Shown: positions 23,277 through 32,291, counted from the first letter of the stretch. The stretch: 64,000 nucleotides of DNA from 66-474 sp040255405 (GCA_040255405.1 JBDZUX010000006.1:62001-126000), one strand, 5' to 3'. The notes: generated from the sequence alone by a model not told the origin. Numbers and translations: made by a program.

Positions 23277-26183
23277 ATGAAGTTCGCCTGCCTGCAACAA
23301 AAAACGCTCGTCTGCGGCATTGCTTTCGCGCTCTTGGCTCCCGGTGTTGGATTGGCGCAGGGACAGCAGGTCCAGGATCCCGCATCGGTTCCTGCAACCG
23401 CTTCGACAACGGGCACGCAGGACGACGTTTCGAAAAAGGACAATGACGACGTTGCTACCCTCGGGACCATCCAGGTCACCGGGGTCCGCGCCAGCCTCGC
23501 GCGTTCGGTGGGGCTGAAGCGCAACGCATCCACCGTGCAGGACTCGATTACCGCCCTGGAGCTGGGCAAGTTCCCGGACGACAACGTGGCCGACTCCCTG
23601 AGCCACATCACCGGCGTCGCCATTTCGCGCACCGCCGGGGGCGAAGGACAGAAAGTCAGCGTGCGCGGTCTCGGACCCGAATACACGCTGACCACGTTCA
23701 ACAATCGAATCCTCGCAACGGACGGCGCCGGCCGCGACTTCGCCTTCGACGTACTTCCGGCCGACGTCATCAGCGGCGCCGACGTGATCAAGGGCGCGGA
23801 AGCATCATTGACCGAGGGCGCCATCGGCGGCCTGGTCAACCTGCGCTCGGGAAGCGCCTTCGACCGATCCGGCCAGCGTGGCACGGTGCGCCTTGAAGGC
23901 GATCACAACCAGATGTCGGAACTCAACGGGCACAAGCTGTCCGCGGCGTACAGCAACACCTTTGCCAACGACACGTTCGGTGTCATGGCGGGCCTCGTCT
24001 ACGCCAAACGCCACGACCGTACCGACGTGGCCGGCAACGACGGCGGCTGGACCCGCAATCCCGATCCCAACGATCCGAACTGGTTCGGCAACGCCTGGGG
24101 CGGGAATATCGACCCCAACGGCAACGGTGAACTGGATCCGGACGAGTACGGTCTGATCGGCCCCGGACAATTCCGTGTCGGCTCGATCCTCGAGGACAAG
24201 AAGCGTCTCGCCTTGTCGGGCAGCCTCGAATGGCGGCCGACCGATTCGCTGCGCGTGAAGGTGGACGGCCTCAAGACGCGCCTGGATTCACCGCAGGTCG
24301 GGTACCAGCAGTCGTTTTACACGCTGTTCTCCCCCGACCGCTGGTCCGACATGACGATACAGAACGGCATCGTCACGGGCCTGACCCTGGACAACCCGGA
24401 TCCGGAATTGCGGCTCAACCCGGAACTGTTGAACATGACCAACTACCGGGTGGTGGACACCGCGCTGTTCGGCGCCAACGTTGCCTGGCAGGTCACCCCG
24501 GACCTCAGCCTCGTCGGTGACGCGTACCGTTCGACCTCGCGCCGGCACTCGGGCGGCCAGGACAGTTACGTGGTCCTGCGCATGAACCAGCCCAACGTCA
24601 CCCGCGTCGAGTTGACGGGCGACCGGGTTCCCGACGTCACCACCACGTTCGACGATGGCCGCGACCTGAGTTCAGGCCTGGCCAACGGCGAATTCGGCCC
24701 GTCCGACTTCAACACCCATTACTTCCAGCTCGGCGGCGACAACATCGACGACCGCATCAACGGCGCGTCGATCGCAGGCGACCTGTTCGTCGACAAATTC
24801 CACGTGGACAACCTGAAGTTCGGCATCAACTTCACCGACCGGCGCAAGACGCGCGACCTGGTCGACAACACCTTCACCGGTGGCGCGGACTACTATTCGG
24901 GCCAGTACGCGATCGACGTGGCGGACCTCGGCGGCAACGTCCTGTCGCACAGGTTCACCTTGCCCAACTTCATGAGCGGCGTGCACTCGAGCTTCCCGCG
25001 CAGCTTCATGGCCTTTGACGTACCGGGTTACCTGGCAGCATTGCGTGACTACGACGGCAATCCCCGTCCGGGTGGCGGCGTCTACGATTTCAGCGCCGCC
25101 GCGCCGGTCTGGAACCCGCTGCAGAGTTACCGGGTCTCCGAACGAACCTACAGCACCTATTTGCAGGCAGACGTTTCGGGCGAGCGCTGGGATGGCAACA
25201 TCGGCGTACGGCTGGTCCAGACCGATACCACCTCACAAGCCTGGGACGCCAAGATCCTGAGCATCACCGAAAATGGAGCGTTCAATTACACGGCCAAATA
25301 CGCCGATCCGACCCCACTCGTGCAGGAGGGCAACTACACCTATCTGTTGCCGTCGGCAAACTTCGTCTGGCATTTCACCGACAAGTTGCAGTTGCGACTT
25401 GGCGCGGCGAAGACGATGGCGCGCCCGTCGGTCGAACAGCTGGCGCCGACCAGCACGACAGAGAGTGTTTCGTGGGGCGAATTTACCCAGGTATTCGGCG
25501 GCAACGTCGACCTCAAACCCTACAACGCGCGCCAAGGCGATGCATCGCTGGAGTGGTACTTCGACGACAAGTCCATCTTCAACGTTGCCGTGTTCCAGAA
25601 ACACATCGAAAACCAGATCACCACCACTTTCGAAACAGGCCAGGACATCGGGGTCGGCCCGATCCTCGATACGAACGGCAACCCTATTACGAGCGGCCCC
25701 ACCCTGTTCAACGTGCTTCGCCCGATCAATGGCGACTATGCGAAGGTCCATGGCGTCGAGATCGGCCTGCAGCATTTCTGGAAGAGTGGCTTCGGCTTCC
25801 GGATGCAATACACCCGCAACTGGTCGAAGAGCTGGGTCGATGGCCAGGAGCGACCGCTCGAAGGCATCGCGCCATCGGTGTACTCGGCGAGCCTGATGTA
25901 CGAGAAGGGACCATGGTCGATCGGTGCGACCGCGGACCACACCAACGGTTTCGTGACCGCGATCGGGGTGCTGGGTACCGGCTACAACGAGCTTTCCGAC
26001 CCGCTTACCTGGGTGACCGCACACGCTTCGTACGACATCAACGACCAGTTCAGTATCTCCCTCGAAGGACAGAACCTGCTCGACGAGGCACAAACGTACA
26101 GCATCAATGGGAATCCACTGCTGTCCAACGGCTACTTCCGTTACGGCCGCTCGGTGACGCTTGGCGTCAGGTTCAAGTTTTAG
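23277..26183 (+). CDS. TonB-dependent outer-membrane receptor, probable GalNAc-glycan uptake
   Basis: A 968-residue TonB-dependent transporter. A signal peptide (residues 1-27, ending GVGLAQ) is followed by a plug domain starting near ATLGTIQVTGVRASLARS and including ELGKFPDDNVADSLSHITGV and VSVRGLGPEYT. The rest is a 22-strand-type barrel with GQNLLDEAQTY near the end and a C-terminal RYGRSVTLGVRFKF ending in Phe. Size and plug motifs are those of the carbohydrate receptors abundant in Xanthomonas relatives. GGGGA lies just upstream of the ATG. Divergent from agaR with shared operators, it should bring GalNAc oligosaccharides across the outer membrane for the GH36 enzyme. Confidence 0.93.
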   Translation: MKFACLQQKTLVCGIAFALLAPGVGLAQGQQVQDPASVPATASTTGTQDDVSKKDNDDVATLGTIQVTGVRASLARSVGLKRNASTVQDSITALELGKFPDDNVADSLSHITGVAISRTAGGEGQKVSVRGLGPEYTLTTFNNRILATDGAGRDFAFDVLPADVISGADVIKGAEASLTEGAIGGLVNLRSGSAFDRSGQRGTVRLEGDHNQMSELNGHKLSAAYSNTFANDTFGVMAGLVYAKRHDRTDVAGNDGGWTRNPDPNDPNWFGNAWGGNIDPNGNGELDPDEYGLIGPGQFRVGSILEDKKRLALSGSLEWRPTDSLRVKVDGLKTRLDSPQVGYQQSFYTLFSPDRWSDMTIQNGIVTGLTLDNPDPELRLNPELLNMTNYRVVDTALFGANVAWQVTPDLSLVGDAYRSTSRRHSGGQDSYVVLRMNQPNVTRVELTGDRVPDVTTTFDDGRDLSSGLANGEFGPSDFNTHYFQLGGDNIDDRINGASIAGDLFVDKFHVDNLKFGINFTDRRKTRDLVDNTFTGGADYYSGQYAIDVADLGGNVLSHRFTLPNFMSGVHSSFPRSFMAFDVPGYLAALRDYDGNPRPGGGVYDFSAAAPVWNPLQSYRVSERTYSTYLQADVSGERWDGNIGVRLVQTDTTSQAWDAKILSITENGAFNYTAKYADPTPLVQEGNYTYLLPSANFVWHFTDKLQLRLGAAKTMARPSVEQLAPTSTTESVSWGEFTQVFGGNVDLKPYNARQGDASLEWYFDDKSIFNVAVFQKHIENQITTTFETGQDIGVGPILDTNGNPITSGPTLFNVLRPINGDYAKVHGVEIGLQHFWKSGFGFRMQYTRNWSKSWVDGQERPLEGIAPSVYSASLMYEKGPWSIGATADHTNGFVTAIGVLGTGYNELSDPLTWVTAHASYDINDQFSISLEGQNLLDEAQTYSINGNPLLSNGYFRYGRSVTLGVRFKF

Positions 26184-26261
26184 CGCCCTCCGTGAAATGG
26201 TTGTATGCTGGCGGATCGGCCCGGGAGCTTCGCTGTCGCCGCCACGCGAAACTGCGCGGCA

Positions 26262-26348
26262 TTCCGCCCGTGATCGGACTGCGGCAACCCGGGCGGTGCT
26301 GCCGCACCGCGGTCGTTGGAACGACCTATCCACGGCCTGACTTTTTAC
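26262..26348 (-). repeat. Copy 2 (diverged) of the ~97-bp repeat
   Basis: On the minus strand the left end reads GTAAAAAGTCAGGCCGTGGA, matching the family consensus well. The right end (around 26262-26279) matches only about 10 of 18 positions. It lies in the 237-bp gap between the TonB receptor and fdxA; nothing else was recognised in that gap. Confidence 0.5.
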
Positions 26349-26420
26349 AATGGCGCTTCGGTTGAAGCGCTGTATGTGCGATCATTCGGGACTGAACGGA
26401 TCAATTGCTCCCAGCTCCCA

Positions 26421-26744
26421 ATGACCTTCGTCGTCACCGACAACTGCGTGAAATGCAAGTACACCGACTGCGTGGAGGTGTGCCCGGTCGATTGTTTCCA
26501 CGAGGGGCCGAACTTCCTCGCGATCGATCCGGACGAATGCATTGACTGCACGTTGTGTGAGCCGGAATGCCCGGCGCTTGCGATCTTTCCCGAAGACGAC
26601 GTGCCTGCGGGGCAGGAGCACTACATCGCGTTGAACGCGGAGCTCGCGAAAGCGTGGCCGGTGCTGGCCGAGCGCAAGGATCCGCCGCCTGACGCCAAGG
26701 AATGGGACGGCAAGCCGGACAAATTGCCCCTGTTGCAACGCTAG
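26421..26744 (+). CDS. fdxA: 7Fe ferredoxin FdxA
   Basis: A 107-residue ferredoxin with one [3Fe-4S] and one [4Fe-4S] cluster, the standard FdxA length. It begins MTFVVTDNCVKCKYTDC, followed by VEVCPVDCFHEG and the second cluster motif CIDCTLCEPECP. The C-terminal half (PAGQEHYIALNAELAKAWP) is typical of this family. ATG 26421 is chosen; the frame is open upstream but the added residues are not family-like. The gene stands alone, flanked by two copies of the 97-bp repeat. Its redox partners are not apparent from the neighbourhood. Confidence 0.96.
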   Translation: MTFVVTDNCVKCKYTDCVEVCPVDCFHEGPNFLAIDPDECIDCTLCEPECPALAIFPEDDVPAGQEHYIALNAELAKAWPVLAERKDPPPDAKEWDGKPDKLPLLQR

Positions 26745-26750
26745 CTTGTG

Positions 26751-26847
26751 CGATCGTCCAAGGTTGCTGCGACGGCTACCTCTGCCCAAGCGAACAGCGC
26801 TTCGGCAACAAGCCGCCAGAACGGCGTTCCATGGCCGGGCTTCTCAC
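26751..26847 (-). repeat. Copy 3 of the ~97-bp repeat
   Basis: On the minus strand it begins GTGAGAAGCCCGGCCATGGA and ends TTGGACGATCG, 97 bp long. The flanking CACGACAG on the plus strand is shared with copy 1. It starts 7 bp after the fdxA stop and ends 66 bp before the stop of the convergent lipoprotein gene, so it may serve as part of the transcription end of both. Confidence 0.65.
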
Positions 26848-26912
26848 GACAGCTGCCTCGACGCCAGTGATCCGGCGCGCCGTTGCAGCAGGTGTTTCCC
26901 GCATCGCGGCGA

Positions 26913-27524
26913 TCAGCCGCCGCCCAGCCTTTGCTGCAGCACGCCCATCACCCGGGCCACCGCATCGGGGTTGCCTTGCGCGCTGACCAGGCTGCCGGTC
27001 CCGGACGGGGTGACACTGACGGTCACCGCGCCTTGCACGGATTCGCTCTTGCTGCGATGGAAGAGGCGGTGGAAGAACCCGCCTTCGGATTGCTTCGTCA
27101 CCACCGTGTCGACCGCGACCTGATATGTGAGCGCGTTGTCATCCTGCGCGGTGACCTGGCCGACGTCGCTGCGCGAGAGCGCCAGACCCACGCGATGGTA
27201 GGCGCTGGCGGGGGTGTCGGACAGCGTCAATGAATGGGTGCTGGCGGCGGCACCCGTGGCAGCCGTGGATTCCGTCGGCGGGGCGCCGGATTCGGGCGGC
27301 GGCATCGTGCCGACGGCGGAAACCGTGCCAGTGCCTGCATCCGGGATCGCCAACGCCTCGGAGGTGGCCGGCTGATCCATGCCCGGCGGCACTTCCAGCG
27401 GCCGCTCCTGTTGCGCGGACTTGTAAGGCGGTTCCTTGTGCCGGAACGGGTTGTGGGCCTTGATGGTCTGGCATCCCGCCAGCGCGATCGGGGTGAGCAG
27501 CAGCGTCAATATCAGTCGTTTCAT
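26913..27524 (-). CDS. BamC/NlpB-like lipoprotein
   Basis: A 203-residue predicted lipoprotein. The signal MKRLILTLLLTPIALAGC has lipobox LAGC with Cys18. A proline- and threonine-rich linker (about residues 40-95) leads to a small folded domain with SLTLSDTPASAYHRVGLAL and ALTYQVAVDT. Position directly downstream of dapA (17-bp gap) and the lipoprotein layout match bamC of the BAM complex. The body is shorter than E. coli BamC (344 residues), so it would contain at most one of the two BamC-type domains. The start at 27524 is chosen for the signal peptide; an ATG seven codons earlier is possible. Confidence 0.7.
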   Translation of the reverse strand: MKRLILTLLLTPIALAGCQTIKAHNPFRHKEPPYKSAQQERPLEVPPGMDQPATSEALAIPDAGTGTVSAVGTMPPPESGAPPTESTAATGAAASTHSLTLSDTPASAYHRVGLALSRSDVGQVTAQDDNALTYQVAVDTVVTKQSEGGFFHRLFHRSKSESVQGAVTVSVTPSGTGSLVSAQGNPDAVARVMGVLQQRLGGG

Positions 27525-27541
27525 GGGCGCATTGTGCATGA

Positions 27542-28432
27542 TCATGGCGTGACGGCGCCAGCGAAGGGGGACAGGGTTTCGCGCAGCCGTGCGCGCGCGG
27601 GGCCATGCGCGAGTTCCAGCAACGGCAGCCGCAGCGCCGCGCCGCACAGCCCCATTTCGGCGAGTCCGGCCTTGACCGCGATGGGATTGGGCGCGCAATT
27701 CAGCGCATCCAGCAGCGGTGCGATGCGCTGCGCGTGCTGCCTGGCAGCGTCGCGGTCGCCGCCGCGCGCGGCATCGCACAACGCGCGAAAAACTTTCGGG
27801 ATCAGATTGTTCACCACGGAAACCACGCCTCCCGCACCCGCCAGCATCGCTTCGACCGCGCTGCCATCGTCACCGGAAAGATAGACAAACCCCGGTCGCC
27901 GAAGTTGCGCGAGCGCGGCAATGCGTGCGGGCGTGCCGACGGCTTCCTTGATGCCGACGATGCCGGCGCTGTCGCGAAGATCCGCGACGGTTTCGGGCTG
28001 CATGTCGCACCCCGTGCGCGAAGGCACGTTGTACATCAGCACCGGCAGGCCGCCGTGCGCGGCGACTTCGGCGAAGTGGCGGCGCAACCCGTCCTGGGTC
28101 GGGCGCACGTAATACGGCGTCACGACCAGCGCCGCGTCGGCCCCGAGGGCCCTGGCGCGCTGCGTCAACGCGACGGTCTTCGCGGTCGCGGCTTCGCCGG
28201 TGCCGGCGATCACCGGCACGCGATGTGCGATGCGTTCCACTGCGAATGCCAGCAGGCGTTCGTAGTCCGATTCATCCAGCATGTGCGCTTCGCCGGTGGA
28301 TCCCGCCACCACGATGCCCTGGGTACCACCGTCGAGCTGGTGATCGATCAACCGCCCGAACGCGGCCAGATCGAGCGCACCGTGTTCGTCGAACGGCGTC
28401 GCGATGGCGCACAGGCTGCCGGCAATGTTCAC
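27542..28432 (-). CDS. dapA: 4-hydroxy-tetrahydrodipicolinate synthase
   Basis: DapA condenses pyruvate with aspartate semialdehyde, the first committed step of lysine and diaminopimelate synthesis. It shows VVAGSTGEAHML (pyruvate-binding TGE), VLMYNVPSRTG with Tyr134, and IVGIKEAVG with the Schiff-base Lys162. GTG at 28432 is chosen as start: it aligns with the usual N-terminus (GSLCAIATPF), has AGGA eight bases upstream, and gives 296 residues (E. coli 292). Upstream ATGs at 28465/28468 would add about 11-12 residues without a visible ribosome binding site. It is followed by the BamC-like gene. Confidence 0.95.
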   Translation of the reverse strand: MNIAGSLCAIATPFDEHGALDLAAFGRLIDHQLDGGTQGIVVAGSTGEAHMLDESDYERLLAFAVERIAHRVPVIAGTGEAATAKTVALTQRARALGADAALVVTPYYVRPTQDGLRRHFAEVAAHGGLPVLMYNVPSRTGCDMQPETVADLRDSAGIVGIKEAVGTPARIAALAQLRRPGFVYLSGDDGSAVEAMLAGAGGVVSVVNNLIPKVFRALCDAARGGDRDAARQHAQRIAPLLDALNCAPNPIAVKAGLAEMGLCGAALRLPLLELAHGPARARLRETLSPFAGAVTP

Positions 28433-28648
28433 GAAGAGTTTCCTGCGCCCGTCCAAACCCCGCATCATAAGGCAATCACGCGGCGAGGTTCCGCCTCGCA
28501 ACCGGGGTGGACGATCAGGCCGGGTGGGGCACCCGGTCTTCGGCCATCGGCCGGCCTTCCGGGCCGGCGATGCAGCGAGGCCGATCGCCCGATCCAGCAC
28601 GGTGACTACCGTTCCGGGATCATGGGCCAACGATCGAGGGAGATCGCA

Positions 28649-29266
28649 TTGGAAACGCCTCCCAACACCACTATTCTTCCACCCGTGAACCTGAAGACCG
28701 TCACCCGCTTGAATCCTCCTGCCGCGCGCCCCGCCACCGACCATCAGTTGCTGATCCAGGCCGTCGCACCCGCGGCGGACTCGCCCCTGCTGGTGCTGTC
28801 GCGCCGCATCGCCGACGCCGGCTGCAACCTGGTCGAATCACGGGTCGCCACCGTGGGTGCGGACGTGTCCGTGCTGCTGCTGGCCAAGGGCGGCTGGGAT
28901 GCGATCGCCAAGCTGGAAAACGCGCTCACCCGCGTCGGCCGCAGCGAAAACGTGCACCTGCTGAGTTACCGCACCCAGGCGCGCGACCAGCAGAGCCATC
29001 TGCTGCCCTACATGATCGAGGTGGTCGCTGCCGACAAGCCGGGCGTACTGGTGGAGTTGATCGATTTTTTCAACCGCCGATCCATCAGCATCGAGCAGAT
29101 GTCCTCGATGCGTTACCAGGCGATGCAGACCGGCGCCGACATGTTCCAGGCGCAACTGACGATCGGCATTCCCGCCAGTACCCGCATCGCCGAACTGCGC
29201 GACGAATTCATGGAAATGTGCGACGGCTTGAATCTCGACGCGATCATGGATCCCGTCAAATTCTAG
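28649..29266 (+). CDS. gcvR: GcvR-like glycine cleavage regulator (ACT domains)
   Basis: A double-ACT-domain protein similar to GcvR, which in E. coli restrains GcvA activation of the glycine cleavage operon. The first ACT domain covers LLVLSRRIADAGCNLVESRVATVG (split, about residues 38-61) and the second IEVVAADKPGVLVELIDFFNRRSI onward; it ends LDAIMDPVKF. The start is uncertain. TTG 28649 has GGGAG about seven bases upstream, ATG 28622 gives nine more residues, and GTG 28685 gives 193 residues. It is divergent from dapA, with a 216-bp gap holding no other gene, and lies upstream of bcp, an order also seen in E. coli (dapA-gcvR-bcp). Confidence 0.88.
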   Translation: METPPNTTILPPVNLKTVTRLNPPAARPATDHQLLIQAVAPAADSPLLVLSRRIADAGCNLVESRVATVGADVSVLLLAKGGWDAIAKLENALTRVGRSENVHLLSYRTQARDQQSHLLPYMIEVVAADKPGVLVELIDFFNRRSISIEQMSSMRYQAMQTGADMFQAQLTIGIPASTRIAELRDEFMEMCDGLNLDAIMDPVKF

Positions 29267-29359
29267 GCAGGAGCGCGCCTGCGCGCGATCCAGTCCCCAT
29301 CGCCGGAAAAGAAAAGGCGGCGCTACGCGCCGACCGGCTCCTACGACAGCAATCAGGCA

Positions 29360-29821
29360 ATGATCAAGATCGGCAACAAGGTTCCCAAACTCGCAGGCAC
29401 CCTCCAGTCGGGCGACACGCTGAAGCTGGCCGACCTGCGCGGCCAATGGGTGGTGCTGTATTTCTACCCCAAGGACAACACCACCGGCTGCACCCGTGAA
29501 GCCGGTGACTTTCGCGACCTCTACACGAAATTCAAGCGCCGCGGCGCCGCGATCGTGGGCGTGTCGCGCGACAGCGCGCGCTCGCACTCGGGCTTCAAGG
29601 AAAAACTGGGCCTGCCATTCCCGCTGGTTGCCGACACCGACGAGAGCTGGTGCAAGGCCTTCGACGTGATCCGCCAGAAAAAGTTGTACGGCCGCGAATA
29701 CCTGGGCGTCGACCGCAGCACCTTCCTGATCGATCCCGAAGGCAAACTCGTCCAGGCATGGCGCGGCGTGAAGGTACCCGGTCACGCCCAAGCCGTGCTG
29801 GAAGCGATTCCGGCCAAGTGA
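29360..29821 (+). CDS. bcp: Thioredoxin-dependent peroxiredoxin Bcp (PrxQ type)
   Basis: A 153-residue peroxiredoxin that reduces hydroperoxides. The motif YFYPKDNTTGCTREAGDFRD contains the peroxidatic Cys44 (E. coli Cys45). E. coli Bcp has its resolving cysteine five residues later; here that position is glycine, so the protein resembles the 1-Cys or atypical form. A second Cys lies at DESWCKAFD. TTGCT instead of the usual TPGCT is a mild variation. The stop overlaps a GTG start candidate of phoH as GTGA, suggesting coupling. Confidence 0.94.
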   Translation: MIKIGNKVPKLAGTLQSGDTLKLADLRGQWVVLYFYPKDNTTGCTREAGDFRDLYTKFKRRGAAIVGVSRDSARSHSGFKEKLGLPFPLVADTDESWCKAFDVIRQKKLYGREYLGVDRSTFLIDPEGKLVQAWRGVKVPGHAQAVLEAIPAK

Positions 29822-29898
29822 GCAAGCCCGTTCGATCCGCTTCCGCCGCGCCCCCCAAGCGCGCGCCTGCCTCCCCGTCCGCCCACTCCGGAGCCCGC

Positions 29899-31284
29899 AT
29901 GCCCAAGCCCGCCGCCCGGCGCATTTATGCGCTGGACACCAACGTGTTGCTGCACGATCCCACCGCGCTGTTCCGCTTCGAGGAACACGACGTATTCATC
30001 CCGATGACGGTGCTGGAGGAACTGGACGAGAAGAAGCAGGGCGCCTCGGAAGTCGCCCGCAACGCGCGCCAGGCCAGCCGGTTCCTGAACGAACTGATCG
30101 AGCGCAACAACAGCCACGGCATCGCGGACGGCGTGCCGCTTGCGCAACCCGACGGCGTCAAGCTCCGCAGCGGCGGCGCCAATGGACGCCTCTATTTCCA
30201 GACGCAGACCGGCAACGGGAGCGGCAAGGCCGACAACCGGATCCTCGCCGCGATCCTGGACCTGCGCGAACACCATCCCGATGCCGCGGTGGCGCTGGTA
30301 TCCAAGGACATCAACCTGCGCATCAAGGCGACGATCTCTGGTGTCGCCGCCGAGGATTACGAAAACGATCGCGCGCTGGATGACTTCTCGCTGCTCTACA
30401 CCGGCTCGACCGAACTGCCGTCCGACTTCTGGGACCGGCATCCGGAGCTGCGCTCGTGGTCGGAACGCGGGCAGACGTTCTACGAATTGAAACCACGCGA
30501 CGACGAAGCCTGGCAACCCAACGAATGCCTGTTCCTGCCCGGCGAAAACAGCGTCGAGTTGCGCGTGCTCGACCAGGCCAGCGACAAGACCAGGCTGGCG
30601 TTGCTGCACGATTTCACCAGCAGTGCGCACAGCGTGTGGGGGATCGCCGCGCGCAACCGTGAGCAGAACTTCGCGCTGAACATGCTGATGGACCCGGACA
30701 TCGACTTCGTGACCCTGCTCGGCACGGCCGGCACCGGCAAGACGTTGCTCGCGCTCGCAGCGGGCCTGGCGCAAGTGATGGACCAGCAGCGCTATCGCGA
30801 AATCATCATGACCCGCGCCACCGTGTCGGTCGGCGAGGACATCGGTTTCCTGCCCGGCACCGAAGAGGAAAAGATGACGCCGTGGATGGGCGCGCTCACC
30901 GACAACCTCGAAGTACTGACCAACCCCGAGGAAGGCGGTTCATGGGGCCGCCAGGCGACCAATGATCTGCTGGCCTCGCGGATCAAGCTCCGATCGCTGA
31001 ATTTCATGCGCGGGCGCACCTTCCTGTCGCGCTACCTGATCATCGACGAGGCACAGAACCTGACGCCCAAGCAGATGAAGACGCTGATCACCCGCGCCGG
31101 GCCCGGCACCAAGATCGTGTGCCTCGGCAACGTCGAGCAAATCGACACGCCCTACCTCACCGAAACGACGTCGGGCCTGACCTACGCGGTGGACCGCTTC
31201 AAGCAGTGGCTGCATGCGGCGCACGTGACGCTGCGGCGCGGCGAGCGTTCCCGCCTGGCGGATTTCGCTTCGGAAGCGTTGTGA
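29899..31284 (+). CDS. PIN-domain PhoH family ATPase (PhoH2/YlaK type)
   Basis: A 461-residue protein with an N-terminal PIN nuclease domain (residues about 7-150, starting RRIYALDTNVLLHDP with acidic residues at LEELDEKK and KADNRILAA) and a C-terminal PhoH RNA helicase/ATPase domain. The latter has Walker A LLGTAGTGKTLLALA and Walker B LIIDEAQNLTPKQMK. PhoH2 proteins unwind and cut RNA. The start is either ATG 29899 or GTG 29818; the latter overlaps the bcp stop and adds 27 low-complexity residues. No antitoxin-like gene accompanies it, so it is probably the free-standing form. Confidence 0.92.
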   Translation: MPKPAARRIYALDTNVLLHDPTALFRFEEHDVFIPMTVLEELDEKKQGASEVARNARQASRFLNELIERNNSHGIADGVPLAQPDGVKLRSGGANGRLYFQTQTGNGSGKADNRILAAILDLREHHPDAAVALVSKDINLRIKATISGVAAEDYENDRALDDFSLLYTGSTELPSDFWDRHPELRSWSERGQTFYELKPRDDEAWQPNECLFLPGENSVELRVLDQASDKTRLALLHDFTSSAHSVWGIAARNREQNFALNMLMDPDIDFVTLLGTAGTGKTLLALAAGLAQVMDQQRYREIIMTRATVSVGEDIGFLPGTEEEKMTPWMGALTDNLEVLTNPEEGGSWGRQATNDLLASRIKLRSLNFMRGRTFLSRYLIIDEAQNLTPKQMKTLITRAGPGTKIVCLGNVEQIDTPYLTETTSGLTYAVDRFKQWLHAAHVTLRRGERSRLADFASEAL

Positions 31285-31319
31285 AGGACTCGGGACTCGG
31301 GGGGCGCAACCAATCAGCT

Positions 31320-31420
31320 CGTCATTCCGGGGTCGCGCGTAGCGCGGAACCCGGAATCGGTATCTGCAAACCCATGCACAAACCGATTCCGGATCCCGCC
31401 GCGCGGCGTCTGGAATGACG
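31320..31420. repeat. REP-like element with nested inverted repeats
   Basis: A 101-bp element bounded by CGTCATTCCGG and GGAATGACG, with inner arms GGAATCGGT and ACCGATTCC. It fills most of the 160-bp gap between phoH and thiD. It shares its ends with the palindrome at 12374-12414, and looks like two head-to-head REP units. Confidence 0.75.
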
Positions 31421-31444
31421 TGGCTGGATTGACTGCAAAACACG

Positions 31445-32260
31445 ATGACAACACCCCATCCTCCATCCCCCAATCCCGGTCCCGCCAGTTGCCTCACCAT
31501 CGCCGGCTCCGACTCCGGCGGCGGCGCAGGCATCCAGGCCGACCTGAAAACCTTCGCGGCACTGGGCGTCCACGGTACCTGCGCGATCACCGCGCTGACC
31601 GCGCAGAACACGCAAGGCGTCACCGCCGTACACCCGGTGCCGTCGAAGCACCTTGTCGCCGAACTCGACGCCGTGTTCAACGATTTCGACATCGTGGCGG
31701 TCAAGACCGGGATGCTGGGCGACGCGCGTACGGTACGCCGCGTGGCACGCGAACTCGCACGCCGCCGGCCGCGCTGGCTGGTTGTCGATCCGGTGATGAT
31801 CGCAACCTCCGGCGCGCGGCTCCTGGATCCCGATGCGGTGCGCGTGCTGATCGAGGACCTGATTCCCCTGGCCGATGTGCTGACGCCCAACCTGCCGGAA
31901 GCCGAGGCCCTGGCCGGCTTCGCCATCGGCAATCCGCGCGACGGCGAACGGGTGGCGGATAAGCTCCGCGACTTCGGTGCCGAGGCGGTACTGCTGAAAG
32001 GCGGCCACGGCCGTGGACGGGAGGTGGTCGATCGTTGGTTCGATGCCCGCGGCAGCTTCGAAATCCGCAACCGCAGATTGCCGTTCGAGGCACACGGCAC
32101 CGGCTGCACGCTGTCGGCTGCCCTGGCCGCCGAGCTCGCGAAAGGCCGCGCACCACGCGCCGCGGCGCGCCGCGCGATCGCGTTCGTGCAACGCGCGCTG
32201 CGAGACGCGTATACGCCCGGCATGACCCCGCTCAGGGTTCTGGCGCAGCGCCCGCGCTAG
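31445..32260 (+). CDS. thiD: Hydroxymethylpyrimidine/phosphomethylpyrimidine kinase
   Basis: ThiD phosphorylates HMP and HMP-phosphate to HMP-pyrophosphate for thiamine synthesis. The 271-residue ribokinase-fold protein has ASCLTIAGSDSGGGAGIQADL at the N-terminus (split motif, residues about 14-34), VVDPVMIATSG, LTPNLPEAEAL, VLLKGGHG and the anion-hole/catalytic FEAHGTGCTLSAALAA near residue 220. Length and order are those of monofunctional ThiD (E. coli 266). The REP element upstream separates it from phoH, so it probably has its own promoter. Confidence 0.96.
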   Translation: MTTPHPPSPNPGPASCLTIAGSDSGGGAGIQADLKTFAALGVHGTCAITALTAQNTQGVTAVHPVPSKHLVAELDAVFNDFDIVAVKTGMLGDARTVRRVARELARRRPRWLVVDPVMIATSGARLLDPDAVRVLIEDLIPLADVLTPNLPEAEALAGFAIGNPRDGERVADKLRDFGAEAVLLKGGHGRGREVVDRWFDARGSFEIRNRRLPFEAHGTGCTLSAALAAELAKGRAPRAAARRAIAFVQRALRDAYTPGMTPLRVLAQRPR

Positions 32261-32291
32261 AATCGCCGCACCTTCGCGCCTGCTCCACACC

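Noticed and set aside
22368..23606. Longer version of the repressor starting at 23606
   Set aside because: The extra residues overlap the receptor gene and lack regulator motifs, whereas ATG 23147 has a near-perfect ribosome binding site.
26184..26420. Possible attachment-site duplicate of the tRNA-Glu 3' end marking a genomic island
   Set aside because: No repeat of the tRNA 3' sequence was seen here and there is no integrase; the island idea is left as a question.
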